Origin: DAOTWC01 sp048499435
GTDB lineage: Bacteria; Chloroflexota; Anaerolineae; Aggregatilineales; Phototrophicaceae
NCBI GenBank assembly: GCA_048499435.1
Contig: JASNZW010000003.1
Coordinates: 124,001 to 188,000 of the forward strand
Direction of reading: 5' to 3'
DNA: 64,000 nt
Shown here: piece after piece, positions 57,086 through 64,000 of the stretch
How the letters are laid out: every line of letters starts with the position of its first letter
Numbering within the stretch: position 1 is the first letter of the stretch
Made by a program: the position numbers and the translations under genes
Notes under the pieces: generated by a model
Seen by the model: only the letters and a program-made list of their open reading frames with translations
Database searches by the model: none
Told to the model about the DNA's origin: nothing

Positions 57086-59017
57086 ATGTTGTTTGAACTA
57101 GTTCCTCTGCTCGTTTTGCTGCCGCTGGCCGGGCTGACGCTTAACCTGCTGCTGGCCCGCCGCCTGCGCGAGCCGGCTGCCGGTGTGATTGCCAGCGCTG
57201 CCGCCGCCCTGACGTTCGGCGTGGCGGCGCTTTTACTGATCGCGCTGACAGCGCAGCCGGAGGGCGCGACCGTTACGGCCGCCGACTGGATCACAATCGG
57301 AACGCTGCGGGTGGCGTGGGCGTTCCAGGTGGACACGCTCGCGGTCACGATGGCGCTGGTGGTGTCCGGCGTGGGCACGTTGATCCACATCTACGCTATC
57401 GGCTACATGCGCGGCGATCCGCGTTTCACGCGCTTTTTTGTCTACATGAACCTGTTTCTGGCCGCGATGCTGCTGCTGGTCACGGCCGACAGCTTCCTGA
57501 TGATGTTTGCCGGCTGGGAAGGCGTCGGTTTGTGCTCGTTCCTTCTGATCGGCTTCTGGTTCGACAAGGCGGACGGCGTCGGCTGGCGCAACAGCACCGC
57601 CGCGCGCAAGGCGTTCATCGCCAACCGCGTGGGCGATTTCGGCATGCTGCTGGCGATTATGCTGCTGTTCTGGGCTACCGGCAGCCTGCGCTTTGCCGAC
57701 GTGTTCGCGGCGGCTGACAGCGCGCTCACGCTGGGCGGGCCGCTGGTGACGCTGATCGGGCTGCTGCTGCTGCTGGGCGTGACCGGCAAAAGCGCGCAGA
57801 TACCGCTGTTTGTGTGGCTGCCGGACGCGATGGCCGGGCCGACGCCGGTTTCCGCGCTGATCCACGCGGCAACAATGGTCACGGCGGGCATTTACCTGAT
57901 TATCCGGGCGCACCCTATCTTCGCGCTGGCCCCCGCCGTGCAGGATGTGATCGTAGCGGTGGGCGTTATCACGGCGCTGCTGGCGGGCAGCGCGGCGGTG
58001 GCGCAGTTCGACATCAAGCGCGTGCTGGCTTACTCGACTATCAGCCAGCTCGGCTTTATGGTGGCGGCTGCCGGGCTGGGCGCGTATGCTGGCGCGCTGT
58101 TTCACCTGACAACGCACGCCTTTTTCAAAGCGCTGCTGTTCCTGGCGGCTGGCTCCGTTATTCACGCGCTGGCGCACAGCCACGAACACAGCGGCCGCGC
58201 CGGCGCGTTCGACGCGCAGGACATGCGCGGTATGGGCGGCTTGCGCCGCCGGATGCCAGTTACTTTCTGGACGTTCCTGGTGGGCGCGCTGGCGCTGGCC
58301 GGGCTGCCGCCGCTGGCCGGGTTTTTCTCGAAGGATGAAATTCTGACGGCAGCGGCCAGCCACAGCCCGCTGGCATTTGCCGGGCTGCTGGCGGCGGCGG
58401 CGCTGACGGCGTTCTACGTGGGCCGGCAGCTTCTGCTGGTGTTTTTTGGCGCGCCGCGCAGCGCGGCGGCGGGACACGCCGCTGAAAACCCGCCGGTGAT
58501 GACGGGGCCGCTGGTCGCGCTGGCGCTGCTGGCGGCGGCGGGCGGCGCGCTTAACCTGCCCGGCTCGCAAACGCTGAGTGCGTGGCTGGCGCACACAACC
58601 GGCGCGGCGGAACACAACGCCTTCGCGCTGCCTATCGCGCTGGCGGCGACGGCGCTGGCACTGGCGGCGCTGGCGGCGGCCTACGCGCTGTATCGTGGCT
58701 ACGCGACGGCTGGCGCGCCGGACCCGCTGGCGCGGCGTCTGGGCCGCCTGTACCCGCTGCTGGCGGCTGCCTGGGGCGTTGATGAGGCTTACCGGCGCTA
58801 TGTGATCGGTGCGTTTGACCGTCTGGGCGCGCGGCTTGCGGACGCTGACCGGGGCATCAGCGGCGGCGTTGAGGGCTGGCTGGCGCGCGGCGTCCAGCGC
58901 GCAGGGCACGCCGCGGCGCGCACGCAAACCGGCCAGCTTAACTGGAATGTGGCCGGCATCATCGGCGGTCTGATCCTGGTGCTGCTGATCGTCCTGATCG
59001 GAAGGGGGGCGGGATGA
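57086..59017 (+). CDS. Antiporter-like membrane subunit NuoL/HyfB type
   Basis: 643 residues, about 16 membrane helices. 'VSGVGTLIHIYAIGYMRGDP', 'FAGWEGVGLCSFLLIGFW' (key Glu), 'NRVGDFGMLLAIM', 'GKSAQIPLFVWLPDAMAGPT' (key Lys), 'SALIHAATMVTAGIYLIIR' and 'LAYSTISQLGFM' are the NuoL proton-channel signature. The C-terminal stretch has a helix and basic segments before the final membrane helix, like the lateral helix of NuoL. It pumps ions driven by electron transfer to protons. GAAAGAGG supports ATG 57086; the stop overlaps the next gene by 4 bp. Confidence 0.92.
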   Translation: MLFELVPLLVLLPLAGLTLNLLLARRLREPAAGVIASAAAALTFGVAALLLIALTAQPEGATVTAADWITIGTLRVAWAFQVDTLAVTMALVVSGVGTLIHIYAIGYMRGDPRFTRFFVYMNLFLAAMLLLVTADSFLMMFAGWEGVGLCSFLLIGFWFDKADGVGWRNSTAARKAFIANRVGDFGMLLAIMLLFWATGSLRFADVFAAADSALTLGGPLVTLIGLLLLLGVTGKSAQIPLFVWLPDAMAGPTPVSALIHAATMVTAGIYLIIRAHPIFALAPAVQDVIVAVGVITALLAGSAAVAQFDIKRVLAYSTISQLGFMVAAAGLGAYAGALFHLTTHAFFKALLFLAAGSVIHALAHSHEHSGRAGAFDAQDMRGMGGLRRRMPVTFWTFLVGALALAGLPPLAGFFSKDEILTAAASHSPLAFAGLLAAAALTAFYVGRQLLLVFFGAPRSAAAGHAAENPPVMTGPLVALALLAAAGGALNLPGSQTLSAWLAHTTGAAEHNAFALPIALAATALALAALAAAYALYRGYATAGAPDPLARRLGRLYPLLAAAWGVDEAYRRYVIGAFDRLGARLADADRGISGGVEGWLARGVQRAGHAAARTQTGQLNWNVAGIIGGLILVLLIVLIGRGAG

Positions 59018-60501
59018 GCGACGTGCTGTTGGCGCTGGTGGCGCTGCCGCTGGCCGCGACACCGCTGATTTACCTGCTGGGGCGGGCGCTTCCAGGCTGG
59101 CCCGCAGCGCCGCGCGTTGGGGCGCTGGCCGCGCTCACGGGGATGGCGGCGCTGTTCGCGGCGCTGCTGCTGGACACGCCGGATGGCGGCGCGATTGAGG
59201 CGGCGCTGGGCGCGGTAACGCTGCGGATGGACGCGCTGGGCGCGCTGTTCGCGGCGCTGGCGCTGGCCGCTGGCCTGGTGACCGCCATTTACGCTGGCCC
59301 GTATATCGCGCGTGAAACCGGCCTGAACAAGTTCTACGCGCTGCTGACGGCGCTGGTGGGCGCCCTGATCGGCGTTGCCAGCTCTGGCGACCTGTTCAAC
59401 CTGTGGGTGTGGTTTGAGGTGGTTGTCACGTCCTCGTATCTGCTGGTGATGTTCTATCGCGACGACGGCCCCGCGCTGGAAGCCGGGGTTAAATATCTGG
59501 CGCAGAGCGCGGCGGGAACCGGGCTGGCGCTGCTGGGAATCGCGCTGGTGCTGGCGCAGGCGGGCACGCTGTCGCTGGCCGGGATCGCCGCCGCGCCGGT
59601 AGCGCCGGAGGCGGCGCTGGCGGCAGGCGCGCTGTTCGTGGTCGCCTTTGGCATCAAGGTGGGCTTGGTTCCACTGCACACCTGGCTGCCAGACGTTTAC
59701 ACGCGGTCGCCAGGGCCGGTCAGCGCGCTGCTGGCGGCGGTGGTGGGCAAGGCGGGTTTGATCGCGATGCTGCGGGCGCTGGCGGCGCTGCATGGCGAGG
59801 CCGCTTCCTGGGGGTTGGTGCTGCTGGCGCTGGGCACGCTGAGCATTTTCGCTGGCAACCTGCTGGCGCTGCGCCAGCGTGAGGTCAAACGACTGCTGGC
59901 GTATTCCAGCGTAAGCCAGATCGGGTTCATCCTGCTGGGCCTGGGCATTGGCGTTTACGCGGGCCAGGCGGCCGGTATCCAGGGCGGGCTGCTGCATCTG
60001 CTCAATCACGGGATTATGAAGGGGTTGGCGTTTCTGGCGGCGGGCGCGCTGGTGTATGCGGTTTCGGCACAGCGAGGCGATCGCACGCCGCTGCTGCTTG
60101 ATGACCTGCGGGGCGTGGGCCGCCGCTGCCCGCTGGTGGCGCTGGCGCTGACGCTGGCGCTGCTGAGCCTGGCGGGGATCCCGCCGCTGGCCGGGTTTAT
60201 GTCAAAGTGGCAGATTTTCGCCGCCGGGCTGGCGGTGCGTTCGGGGCTGATAGACGCGCTGGTGATCTTCGCCGCGCTTAACAGCGTGCTGTCGTTGGTC
60301 TACTATCTGCCGGTGATTAACATGCTGTACCGGTCAGACGGCGGGCAGCCAGCCGCGGCGGACGCGGCGGCGCCAGCGGCGCTGCGCGTGCCGCTGGCAG
60401 TGCTGGCGGGCGCGGTCGTGCTGGTGGGGGTGTGGCCGGGCATCCTGACCGTTCTGACGGAGCCGGCCAGTTTGCAGTTGGCGACGATCTTCGGCGGATA
60501 A
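59014..60501 (+). CDS. Antiporter-like membrane subunit MbhH/MrpD/NuoN type
   Basis: 495 residues, about 14 membrane helices. 'VGVASSGDLFNLWVWFEVVV'-like segment (in pieces: 'SSGDLFNLWVWFEVV'), 'FGIKVGLVPLHTWLPDVYTR' (key Lys), 'LLAYSSVSQIGFILLGLGIG' and 'LNHGIMKGLAFLAAGALVYA' match MrpD/NuoN. The Glu of 'WVWFE' and Lys of 'KVGLVPLHTW' needed for ion transport are there. With the NuoL-like protein it gives the complex two large antiporter-like modules. Confidence 0.92.
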   Translation: MSDVLLALVALPLAATPLIYLLGRALPGWPAAPRVGALAALTGMAALFAALLLDTPDGGAIEAALGAVTLRMDALGALFAALALAAGLVTAIYAGPYIARETGLNKFYALLTALVGALIGVASSGDLFNLWVWFEVVVTSSYLLVMFYRDDGPALEAGVKYLAQSAAGTGLALLGIALVLAQAGTLSLAGIAAAPVAPEAALAAGALFVVAFGIKVGLVPLHTWLPDVYTRSPGPVSALLAAVVGKAGLIAMLRALAALHGEAASWGLVLLALGTLSIFAGNLLALRQREVKRLLAYSSVSQIGFILLGLGIGVYAGQAAGIQGGLLHLLNHGIMKGLAFLAAGALVYAVSAQRGDRTPLLLDDLRGVGRRCPLVALALTLALLSLAGIPPLAGFMSKWQIFAAGLAVRSGLIDALVIFAALNSVLSLVYYLPVINMLYRSDGGQPAAADAAAPAALRVPLAVLAGAVVLVGVWPGILTVLTEPASLQLATIFGG

Positions 60502-60515
60502 AGGGGCAGCTATCC

Positions 60516-60833
60516 ATGAGCGTTGAAATACTGCTGGTGCCGCCGGTGGCATTTGTGATCTATCTGGGGCTGGTGGCGCTGTTGTCGGCGGCTGGCAAAC
60601 GGCTGGCGCGCACACCGAACGACCCGCTGACGGCGGTTGAGACATACGCCAGCGGCGAGGCCGCGCCTGAGGGACAGGCCGCGCCGGGGTATCGTCCGTT
60701 TTTTGTGACCGCCCTGTTTTTCGCCGTATTACACCTGGGGGCGCTGGTGCTGGGCAGCAGCGACCTGTCAGGCTCTGCCGAGGTGTATTTGCTGGGGTTA
60801 GCAGTCGCGCTGGTGGCTTTGATACTCGGTTGA
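60516..60833 (+). CDS. Small membrane subunit, MbhI/NuoA-like
   Basis: 105 residues from ATG 60516 (GGGGC upstream; the longer frame overlaps the NuoN-like gene). Three membrane helices with 'YASGEAAPEG' and 'GYRPFFVTALFFAVLHLGAL', aligning loosely with NuoA's 'YECG..P' and 'F.aifFiiFDvE'. The acidic residues of NuoA are not kept ('LHLG'). The position just before the small subunit equals that of mbhI or nuoA. Probably links the membrane and catalytic arms. Confidence 0.7.
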   Translation: MSVEILLVPPVAFVIYLGLVALLSAAGKRLARTPNDPLTAVETYASGEAAPEGQAAPGYRPFFVTALFFAVLHLGALVLGSSDLSGSAEVYLLGLAVALVALILG

Positions 60834-60854
60834 GGGTGTGGAGGAGTTTTTGAG

Positions 60855-61337
60855 ATGGGCCTGCATATTGACAAGCTGTGGGAGGATGCGCTGGACCAGG
60901 TTAAGACCTGGGCGCGGACAAATTCCCCCTGGGCTATCCACTTCAACAGCGGCTCGTGCAACGGCTGCGATATCGAAATCCTGGCGACGCTGACGCCGCG
61001 CTACGATGCTGAACGCTTCGGCGTGAAGCTGCAGGGCAGCCCGCGCCACGCCGATGTACTGATCTGCACCGGGCCGGTTACACGCCAGGCGCGCGACCGT
61101 CTGCTGCGCATCTACGAGCAGATGCCGCACCCCAAGTTCGTGATTGCGGTTGGCTCATGCGCGCTGTCCGGCGGCGCGTTCCAGGGGTGCTACAACATCA
61201 TTGGGCAGGTGGACGCGGTAATCCCGGTGGATGTGTATGTGCCGGGCTGTCCGCCCAAGCCGGAGGCCATTATTGACGGTGTGGTCAAGCTGTTGGACAA
61301 GCTTAACGGCGCTGCACCGGAGGACGAGCAGCCATGA
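60855..61337 (+). CDS. [NiFe]-hydrogenase small subunit, MbhJ/NuoB type
   Basis: 160 residues. Proximal [4Fe-4S] cluster ligands Cys35 and Cys38 ('SGSCNGCDIEIL'), Cys102 ('VGSCALSGG') and Cys132 ('VPGCPPKPE'). Short group-4 form without the extra clusters of uptake hydrogenases. It receives or gives electrons to the NiFe site of the large subunit at 61801. Overlaps the next gene by 4 bp; GGAGG upstream of ATG. Confidence 0.93.
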   Translation: MGLHIDKLWEDALDQVKTWARTNSPWAIHFNSGSCNGCDIEILATLTPRYDAERFGVKLQGSPRHADVLICTGPVTRQARDRLLRIYEQMPHPKFVIAVGSCALSGGAFQGCYNIIGQVDAVIPVDVYVPGCPPKPEAIIDGVVKLLDKLNGAAPEDEQP

Positions 61338-61804
61338 GCGCTGAGCTGGAACAGGCATTGGACATTGTGCGCGCGTGGGCGCTGACGCATAACGCGCCCG
61401 GCGAGGGACGCCTGGACGTGAAGATTGCGCCGGAACACGTGGCAGAGGCCGCGCTGGCGCTTATCGGGGCGCATTGGGGCTACCTGACGGCGATCACCGG
61501 CCTTGACGACGGGATGGATTCGGGCCAGCTTGAGGTGCTGTACCACTACTGCCGGGGCGCGGACGTTCTCACCCTGCGGACGCTGGTTGCGCGCCAGGGC
61601 GGGGTTGTGCCGAGCGTGTGCGCCGCCGTGCCGATCGCGACGGTTTATGAGCGCGAACTGGCCGAGATGTTCGGGATAACGGTTGCCGGCACGCCGGACC
61701 CCAGCCGCCTGTTTCTGCCGGAGGACTGGCCTGGTGGCGTGTATCCGCTGCGCAAGGACGCTGACCTGGAAAGCGCCGCGCCCATGAGCGAGGAGGAACA
61801 ATGA
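61334..61804 (+). CDS. Hydrogenase subunit MbhK/NuoC-like (30-kDa type)
   Basis: 156 residues. NuoC-like domain with 'HWGYLTAITGLDDGMDSGQL', 'EVLYHYCRGADVLTLRTLVA', 'PSVCAAVPIATVYERELAEM' and 'DPSRLFLPEDWPGGVYPLRK', the usual 'E.Ef.eMfGi...g.pd..rl.lpedw..g.yPLRKd' ending. It docks on the large subunit. It is separate here, while in HycE-type enzymes it is fused to the large subunit. Overlaps both neighbours by 4 bp. Confidence 0.92.
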   Translation: MSAELEQALDIVRAWALTHNAPGEGRLDVKIAPEHVAEAALALIGAHWGYLTAITGLDDGMDSGQLEVLYHYCRGADVLTLRTLVARQGGVVPSVCAAVPIATVYERELAEMFGITVAGTPDPSRLFLPEDWPGGVYPLRKDADLESAAPMSEEEQ

Positions 61805-62988
61805 GCGATAACGGGGCAGGCTCGAAATTTACAGTTCCGATTGGCCCACAGCACCCGGCGCTGAAGGAACCGGGGCACTTCGAATTTGGCGTTGATGGCG
61901 AGGTGGTGACCAGCGCAACGGTGCGCCTGGGCTACGCGCACCGGGGAATTGAGAAGGCGACAGAAGGGCGCAACTGGACGCAGAACATGTATCTGCTGGA
62001 GCGCATCTGCGGCATCTGTTCGCACGTCCATGCGATGACTTACTGCCAGGGGGTTGAACAGTTGGCGGGCGTCGAGGCGCCGGCGCGCGCCCAGGCTATC
62101 CGCGTGCTGGTGGCCGAAATGGAACGGGTCCACAGCCATCTGCTGTGGCTGGGGGTGGCGGCGCATGAGGCTGGTTTTGACACGCTGTTTATGTACAGCT
62201 GGCGTGACCGCGAAACCATCATGGACATGCTGGAAGGGCTGACCGGCAACCGCGTGAACTACTCTGCCAATGTGCTGGGCGGCGTCAAAGTTGATGTGAC
62301 GGCGGCGCTGGCAGATGAGATCAGGAAGGGGCTGGACTTCCTTGAGGAGCGCACCCAGCACTATCTCAAGGTGGTGACTAACGACGAGCTGTTTCTGCGG
62401 CGCACACGCGGCGTAGGGACAATGACAGCCGAGCAGGCGGAGAACTTAGGCGTTTTTGGGCCGACCGCGCGGGCGTCTGGCGTTAACCACGATATCCGCG
62501 TTATCGCGCCGTATTCGGCCTATAGGGTGTTCCCCGTGACCGCTGTGGTCGAACACAACGGCGACCTGGAGGCGCGCTTTGTGGTGCGCCTGAAAGAGCT
62601 GTTCGAATCGTACCGTGTCTGCCGCGCGATTGTTGATGACCTGCCGCCAGGCGACATCATAACGCCCCGCTTTCCGCGCCGCATCAAAGCCGGCGAGGCG
62701 ATCAGCCGGGCGGAAGCGCCGCGCGGCGAGCTGTTCTACTACATCCGCAGCAGCGGCGGCGAGACGCCGGACCGCATTAAGGTGCGCACGCCCACGCTGG
62801 CGAATATGGCATCTGTCATTAACCTGGCGGTGGGCCACCAACTGGCGGATGTGCCGCTGCTGCTGGCGGGTATTGACCCGTGCTTTTCGTGCAACGACCG
62901 CGCGGTGACGTTCACCGGCGCGGAGGGTTGGACGTGGGAGCGCCTGCGGCAGCATGGCATTGACCACTATGGGAGGCCCGGCCAGTAA
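61801..62988 (+). CDS. Group 4 [NiFe]-hydrogenase catalytic (large) subunit
   Basis: 395 residues, MbhL/HycE/NuoD family. Both nickel-binding motifs are complete: L1 'ERICGICSHVHAMTYC' (Cys70, Cys73, His77) and L2 'DPCFSCNDR' (Cys361, Cys364). Complex I NuoD lacks these Cys, so this is a real hydrogenase. A tail of 28 residues follows Arg367, the usual cleavage point for a HycI-type maturation protease. 'VPIGPQHPALKEPGHFEFGV' and 'LGYAHRGIEKATEGR' are family hallmarks. It evolves or oxidises H2 coupled to ion pumping. hyp genes are not in the window. Confidence 0.94.
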   Translation: MSDNGAGSKFTVPIGPQHPALKEPGHFEFGVDGEVVTSATVRLGYAHRGIEKATEGRNWTQNMYLLERICGICSHVHAMTYCQGVEQLAGVEAPARAQAIRVLVAEMERVHSHLLWLGVAAHEAGFDTLFMYSWRDRETIMDMLEGLTGNRVNYSANVLGGVKVDVTAALADEIRKGLDFLEERTQHYLKVVTNDELFLRRTRGVGTMTAEQAENLGVFGPTARASGVNHDIRVIAPYSAYRVFPVTAVVEHNGDLEARFVVRLKELFESYRVCRAIVDDLPPGDIITPRFPRRIKAGEAISRAEAPRGELFYYIRSSGGETPDRIKVRTPTLANMASVINLAVGHQLADVPLLLAGIDPCFSCNDRAVTFTGAEGWTWERLRQHGIDHYGRPGQ

Positions 62989-63911
62989 TGGAACTGGTGG
63001 ATATTCTGCGCACGCTGGTTGTTATCGCGCTTTTCCCGGCAGGGTTGTTTGTGCTGATTAACGGCCTGCTGTATCAGTGGGCTAACCGCAAGATGATCGC
63101 GCGCCTGCAAAACCGGGTAGGCCCCCGCTGGTTCCAGCCGTTCGCCGACTCGCTTAAGCTACTGGCCAAAGAGGAAGTCGTGCCCGAAGGCGTGAACCCT
63201 TATCTGTTTATGGGGCTGCCGGTTGTGGCGCTGGCGGGCGCGCTGACGACGGCGCTGTACCTGCCGATCGCCGGCCTGGCGCCGGCGTACAGCTTCCCTG
63301 GCGACCTGATCGTGACCGTGTATATGCTCAGCCTGCTGACGCTGTGTACGGGCCTGGCCGGGGCTGGGACGCGCAGCCGGTTTGGGCTGGTGGGCGCGAC
63401 GCGCACGCTGACGCAGTTGTTCTCGTATGAGGCGCCGTTTCTGCTGGCGATGCTTGGCCCGGCGGTGGCCGTTGGGACGTGGCAGATAACCGGGGTGATG
63501 GACTATGCCAGCAGCCACCTGCTGCTGCTGACGCAGCCGGTGGGTTTTGTTATCGCGCTGATCGGGCTGATGGGCAAGCTGGAGATACCGCCGTTTGACG
63601 CGCCGGAAGCGGAGACCGAAATCGTGGCCGGCGCGCTTACCGAATACAGCGGGCGCGGGCTGGCGCTGTTCCGGCTGGGGCGCAGCGTGGAGCTGGTGTG
63701 TGGGCTGACGCTGGTGGCGGCCTTTTATCTGGGCGGCATTCACAGCCCGCTTGATTACCTGCTCAAGACGATGGGCCTGCTGCTGGGGCTGGCGGCTCTG
63801 CAGGCGCTGCTGGCGCGCCTGCGCATTGATCAGACCGTTGGCATGTGGTGGCGCTACGGCTCGCTGCTGGTGCTGGCGCAGTGGGCCGTCATGATTGTGA
63901 CGAGGAGTTAG
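62988..63911 (+). CDS. Membrane anchor subunit MbhM/NuoH-like
   Basis: 307 residues, eight membrane helices. 'NRKMIARLQNRVGPRWFQPF' is the NuoH quinone-site loop equivalent, followed by 'DSLKLLAKEEVVPEG', 'LFSYEAPFLLAMLGPA' and 'LEIPPFDAPEAETEIVAGAL' (conserved acidic loop). Starts at the last base of the large-subunit stop (TAATG). It connects the catalytic arm to the antiporter-like modules. Confidence 0.92.
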   Translation: MELVDILRTLVVIALFPAGLFVLINGLLYQWANRKMIARLQNRVGPRWFQPFADSLKLLAKEEVVPEGVNPYLFMGLPVVALAGALTTALYLPIAGLAPAYSFPGDLIVTVYMLSLLTLCTGLAGAGTRSRFGLVGATRTLTQLFSYEAPFLLAMLGPAVAVGTWQITGVMDYASSHLLLLTQPVGFVIALIGLMGKLEIPPFDAPEAETEIVAGALTEYSGRGLALFRLGRSVELVCGLTLVAAFYLGGIHSPLDYLLKTMGLLLGLAALQALLARLRIDQTVGMWWRYGSLLVLAQWAVMIVTRS

Positions 63912-63916
63912 AGCAG

Positions 63917-64000
63917 ATGCGAATGGTTTCGATGCTTAAGGACGCGCTGCAATCCGCCCTGAAGAAGCCGGCCACCGAGAATTACCCCGCTGAACGGCCT
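63917..64000 (+). CDS. Hydrogenase ferredoxin-like subunit MbhN/NuoI, N-terminus only
   Basis: 28 codons to the window edge: MRMVSMLKDALQSALKKP, then 'ATENYPAERP'. The 'L....KPaTenYP' start is typical of the MbhN/HycF/NuoI two-[4Fe-4S] subunit that normally follows the NuoH-like gene. The cluster-binding Cys lie outside. Six bp after the previous stop; GAGGAG overlaps its end. Confidence 0.7.
   Translation, partial: MRMVSMLKDALQSALKKPATENYPAERP

Noticed and set aside
57233..59062. 609-codon open frame on the minus strand opposite the NuoL-like gene
   Set aside because: It is the antisense shadow of a GC-rich gene: Arg/Gln/His-rich low-complexity translation, no family motif, no ribosome-binding site, while the plus frame is an unmistakable NuoL.
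61801..62988. Complex I NuoD rather than hydrogenase
   Set aside because: Both nickel Cys pairs (CGIC and CFSC) are present; NuoD lacks them.
1..64000. CRISPR arrays, insertion sequences, prophage, tRNA or rRNA genes
   Set aside because: No regularly spaced direct repeats, transposase motifs, phage structural genes or tRNA cloverleaf were noticed on either strand. Repeated GCGCTGGCG words are codon-usage effects (Ala-Leu-Ala).

Overview
The window is a 64 kb, GC-rich (roughly two-thirds G+C by eye), densely packed bacterial chromosome segment. I infer a Chloroflexota bacterium, most likely in or near Anaerolineae. The clues are Thr/Pro-rich 'PTATPT' lipoproteins, two LCP wall-polymer ligases, tandem dynamin-like GTPases, a group III PFK, a class II HDAC homologue and a group 4 hydrogenase. 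No marker gene was searched, so this placement is inference. I see no rRNA, tRNA, CRISPR array, insertion sequence or prophage. Every gene looks chromosomal.

Layout. 1-6.8 kb: 5' part of a PucR-type regulator, small membrane and lipoprotein genes, pfkA, an LCP protein, and a three-gene minus-strand operon of unknown function with an HTH/HARE-like protein. 6.8-11.5 kb: the conserved rpmH-rnpA-yidD-yidC-jag block with a beta-propeller lipoprotein gene inserted before yidC, then a PfkB kinase. 11.5-21.3 kb: amidohydrolase, tpx, polX, an SH3 protein, ligA, rlmI, a tyrosine-recombinase-fold protein that has lost its catalytic residues, and lipM. 21.4-36.3 kb: second LCP protein, response regulator, two dynamin-like GTPases, MgtC, HDAC-like, AAA ATPase, LysM protein, a GT-like membrane protein, aspS and aquaporin. 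36.4-36.65 kb: an untranslated RNA gene with its own promoter and terminator, probably 6S RNA. 36.7-43 kb: lysA and a BMP-type (nucleoside-like) ABC importer. 43-45.5 kb: a minus-strand operon of a TIM-family isomerase, an RpiB-family isomerase and a RuBisCO-like protein. 45.6-51 kb: prfB and ftsY, then moaC, a moaD-moaE fusion, fabF and rnc. 51-56 kb: a membrane-anchored EEP protein, an amidohydrolase fused to a CYTH-like domain, and ftcD. 56.2-64 kb: a group 4 membrane-bound [NiFe]-hydrogenase operon that runs off the right edge.

The most interesting parts are: (i) the RuBisCO-like/TIM/RpiB operon, whose isomerases carry signatures I associate with the L-erythrulose-1-phosphate and D-erythrulose-4-phosphate isomerases of tetrose-phosphate and apionate metabolism; (ii) the amidohydrolase-CYTH fusion next to ftcD; (iii) the catalytically dead tyrosine recombinase; (iv) the probable 6S RNA; (v) conserved enzymes with missing key residues (LigA zinc Cys, EEP metal Asp); and (vi) the Mbh-like hydrogenase. 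Starts were moved from the longest possible frame where a ribosome-binding site, signal peptide or promoter decided it; this is noted per gene.
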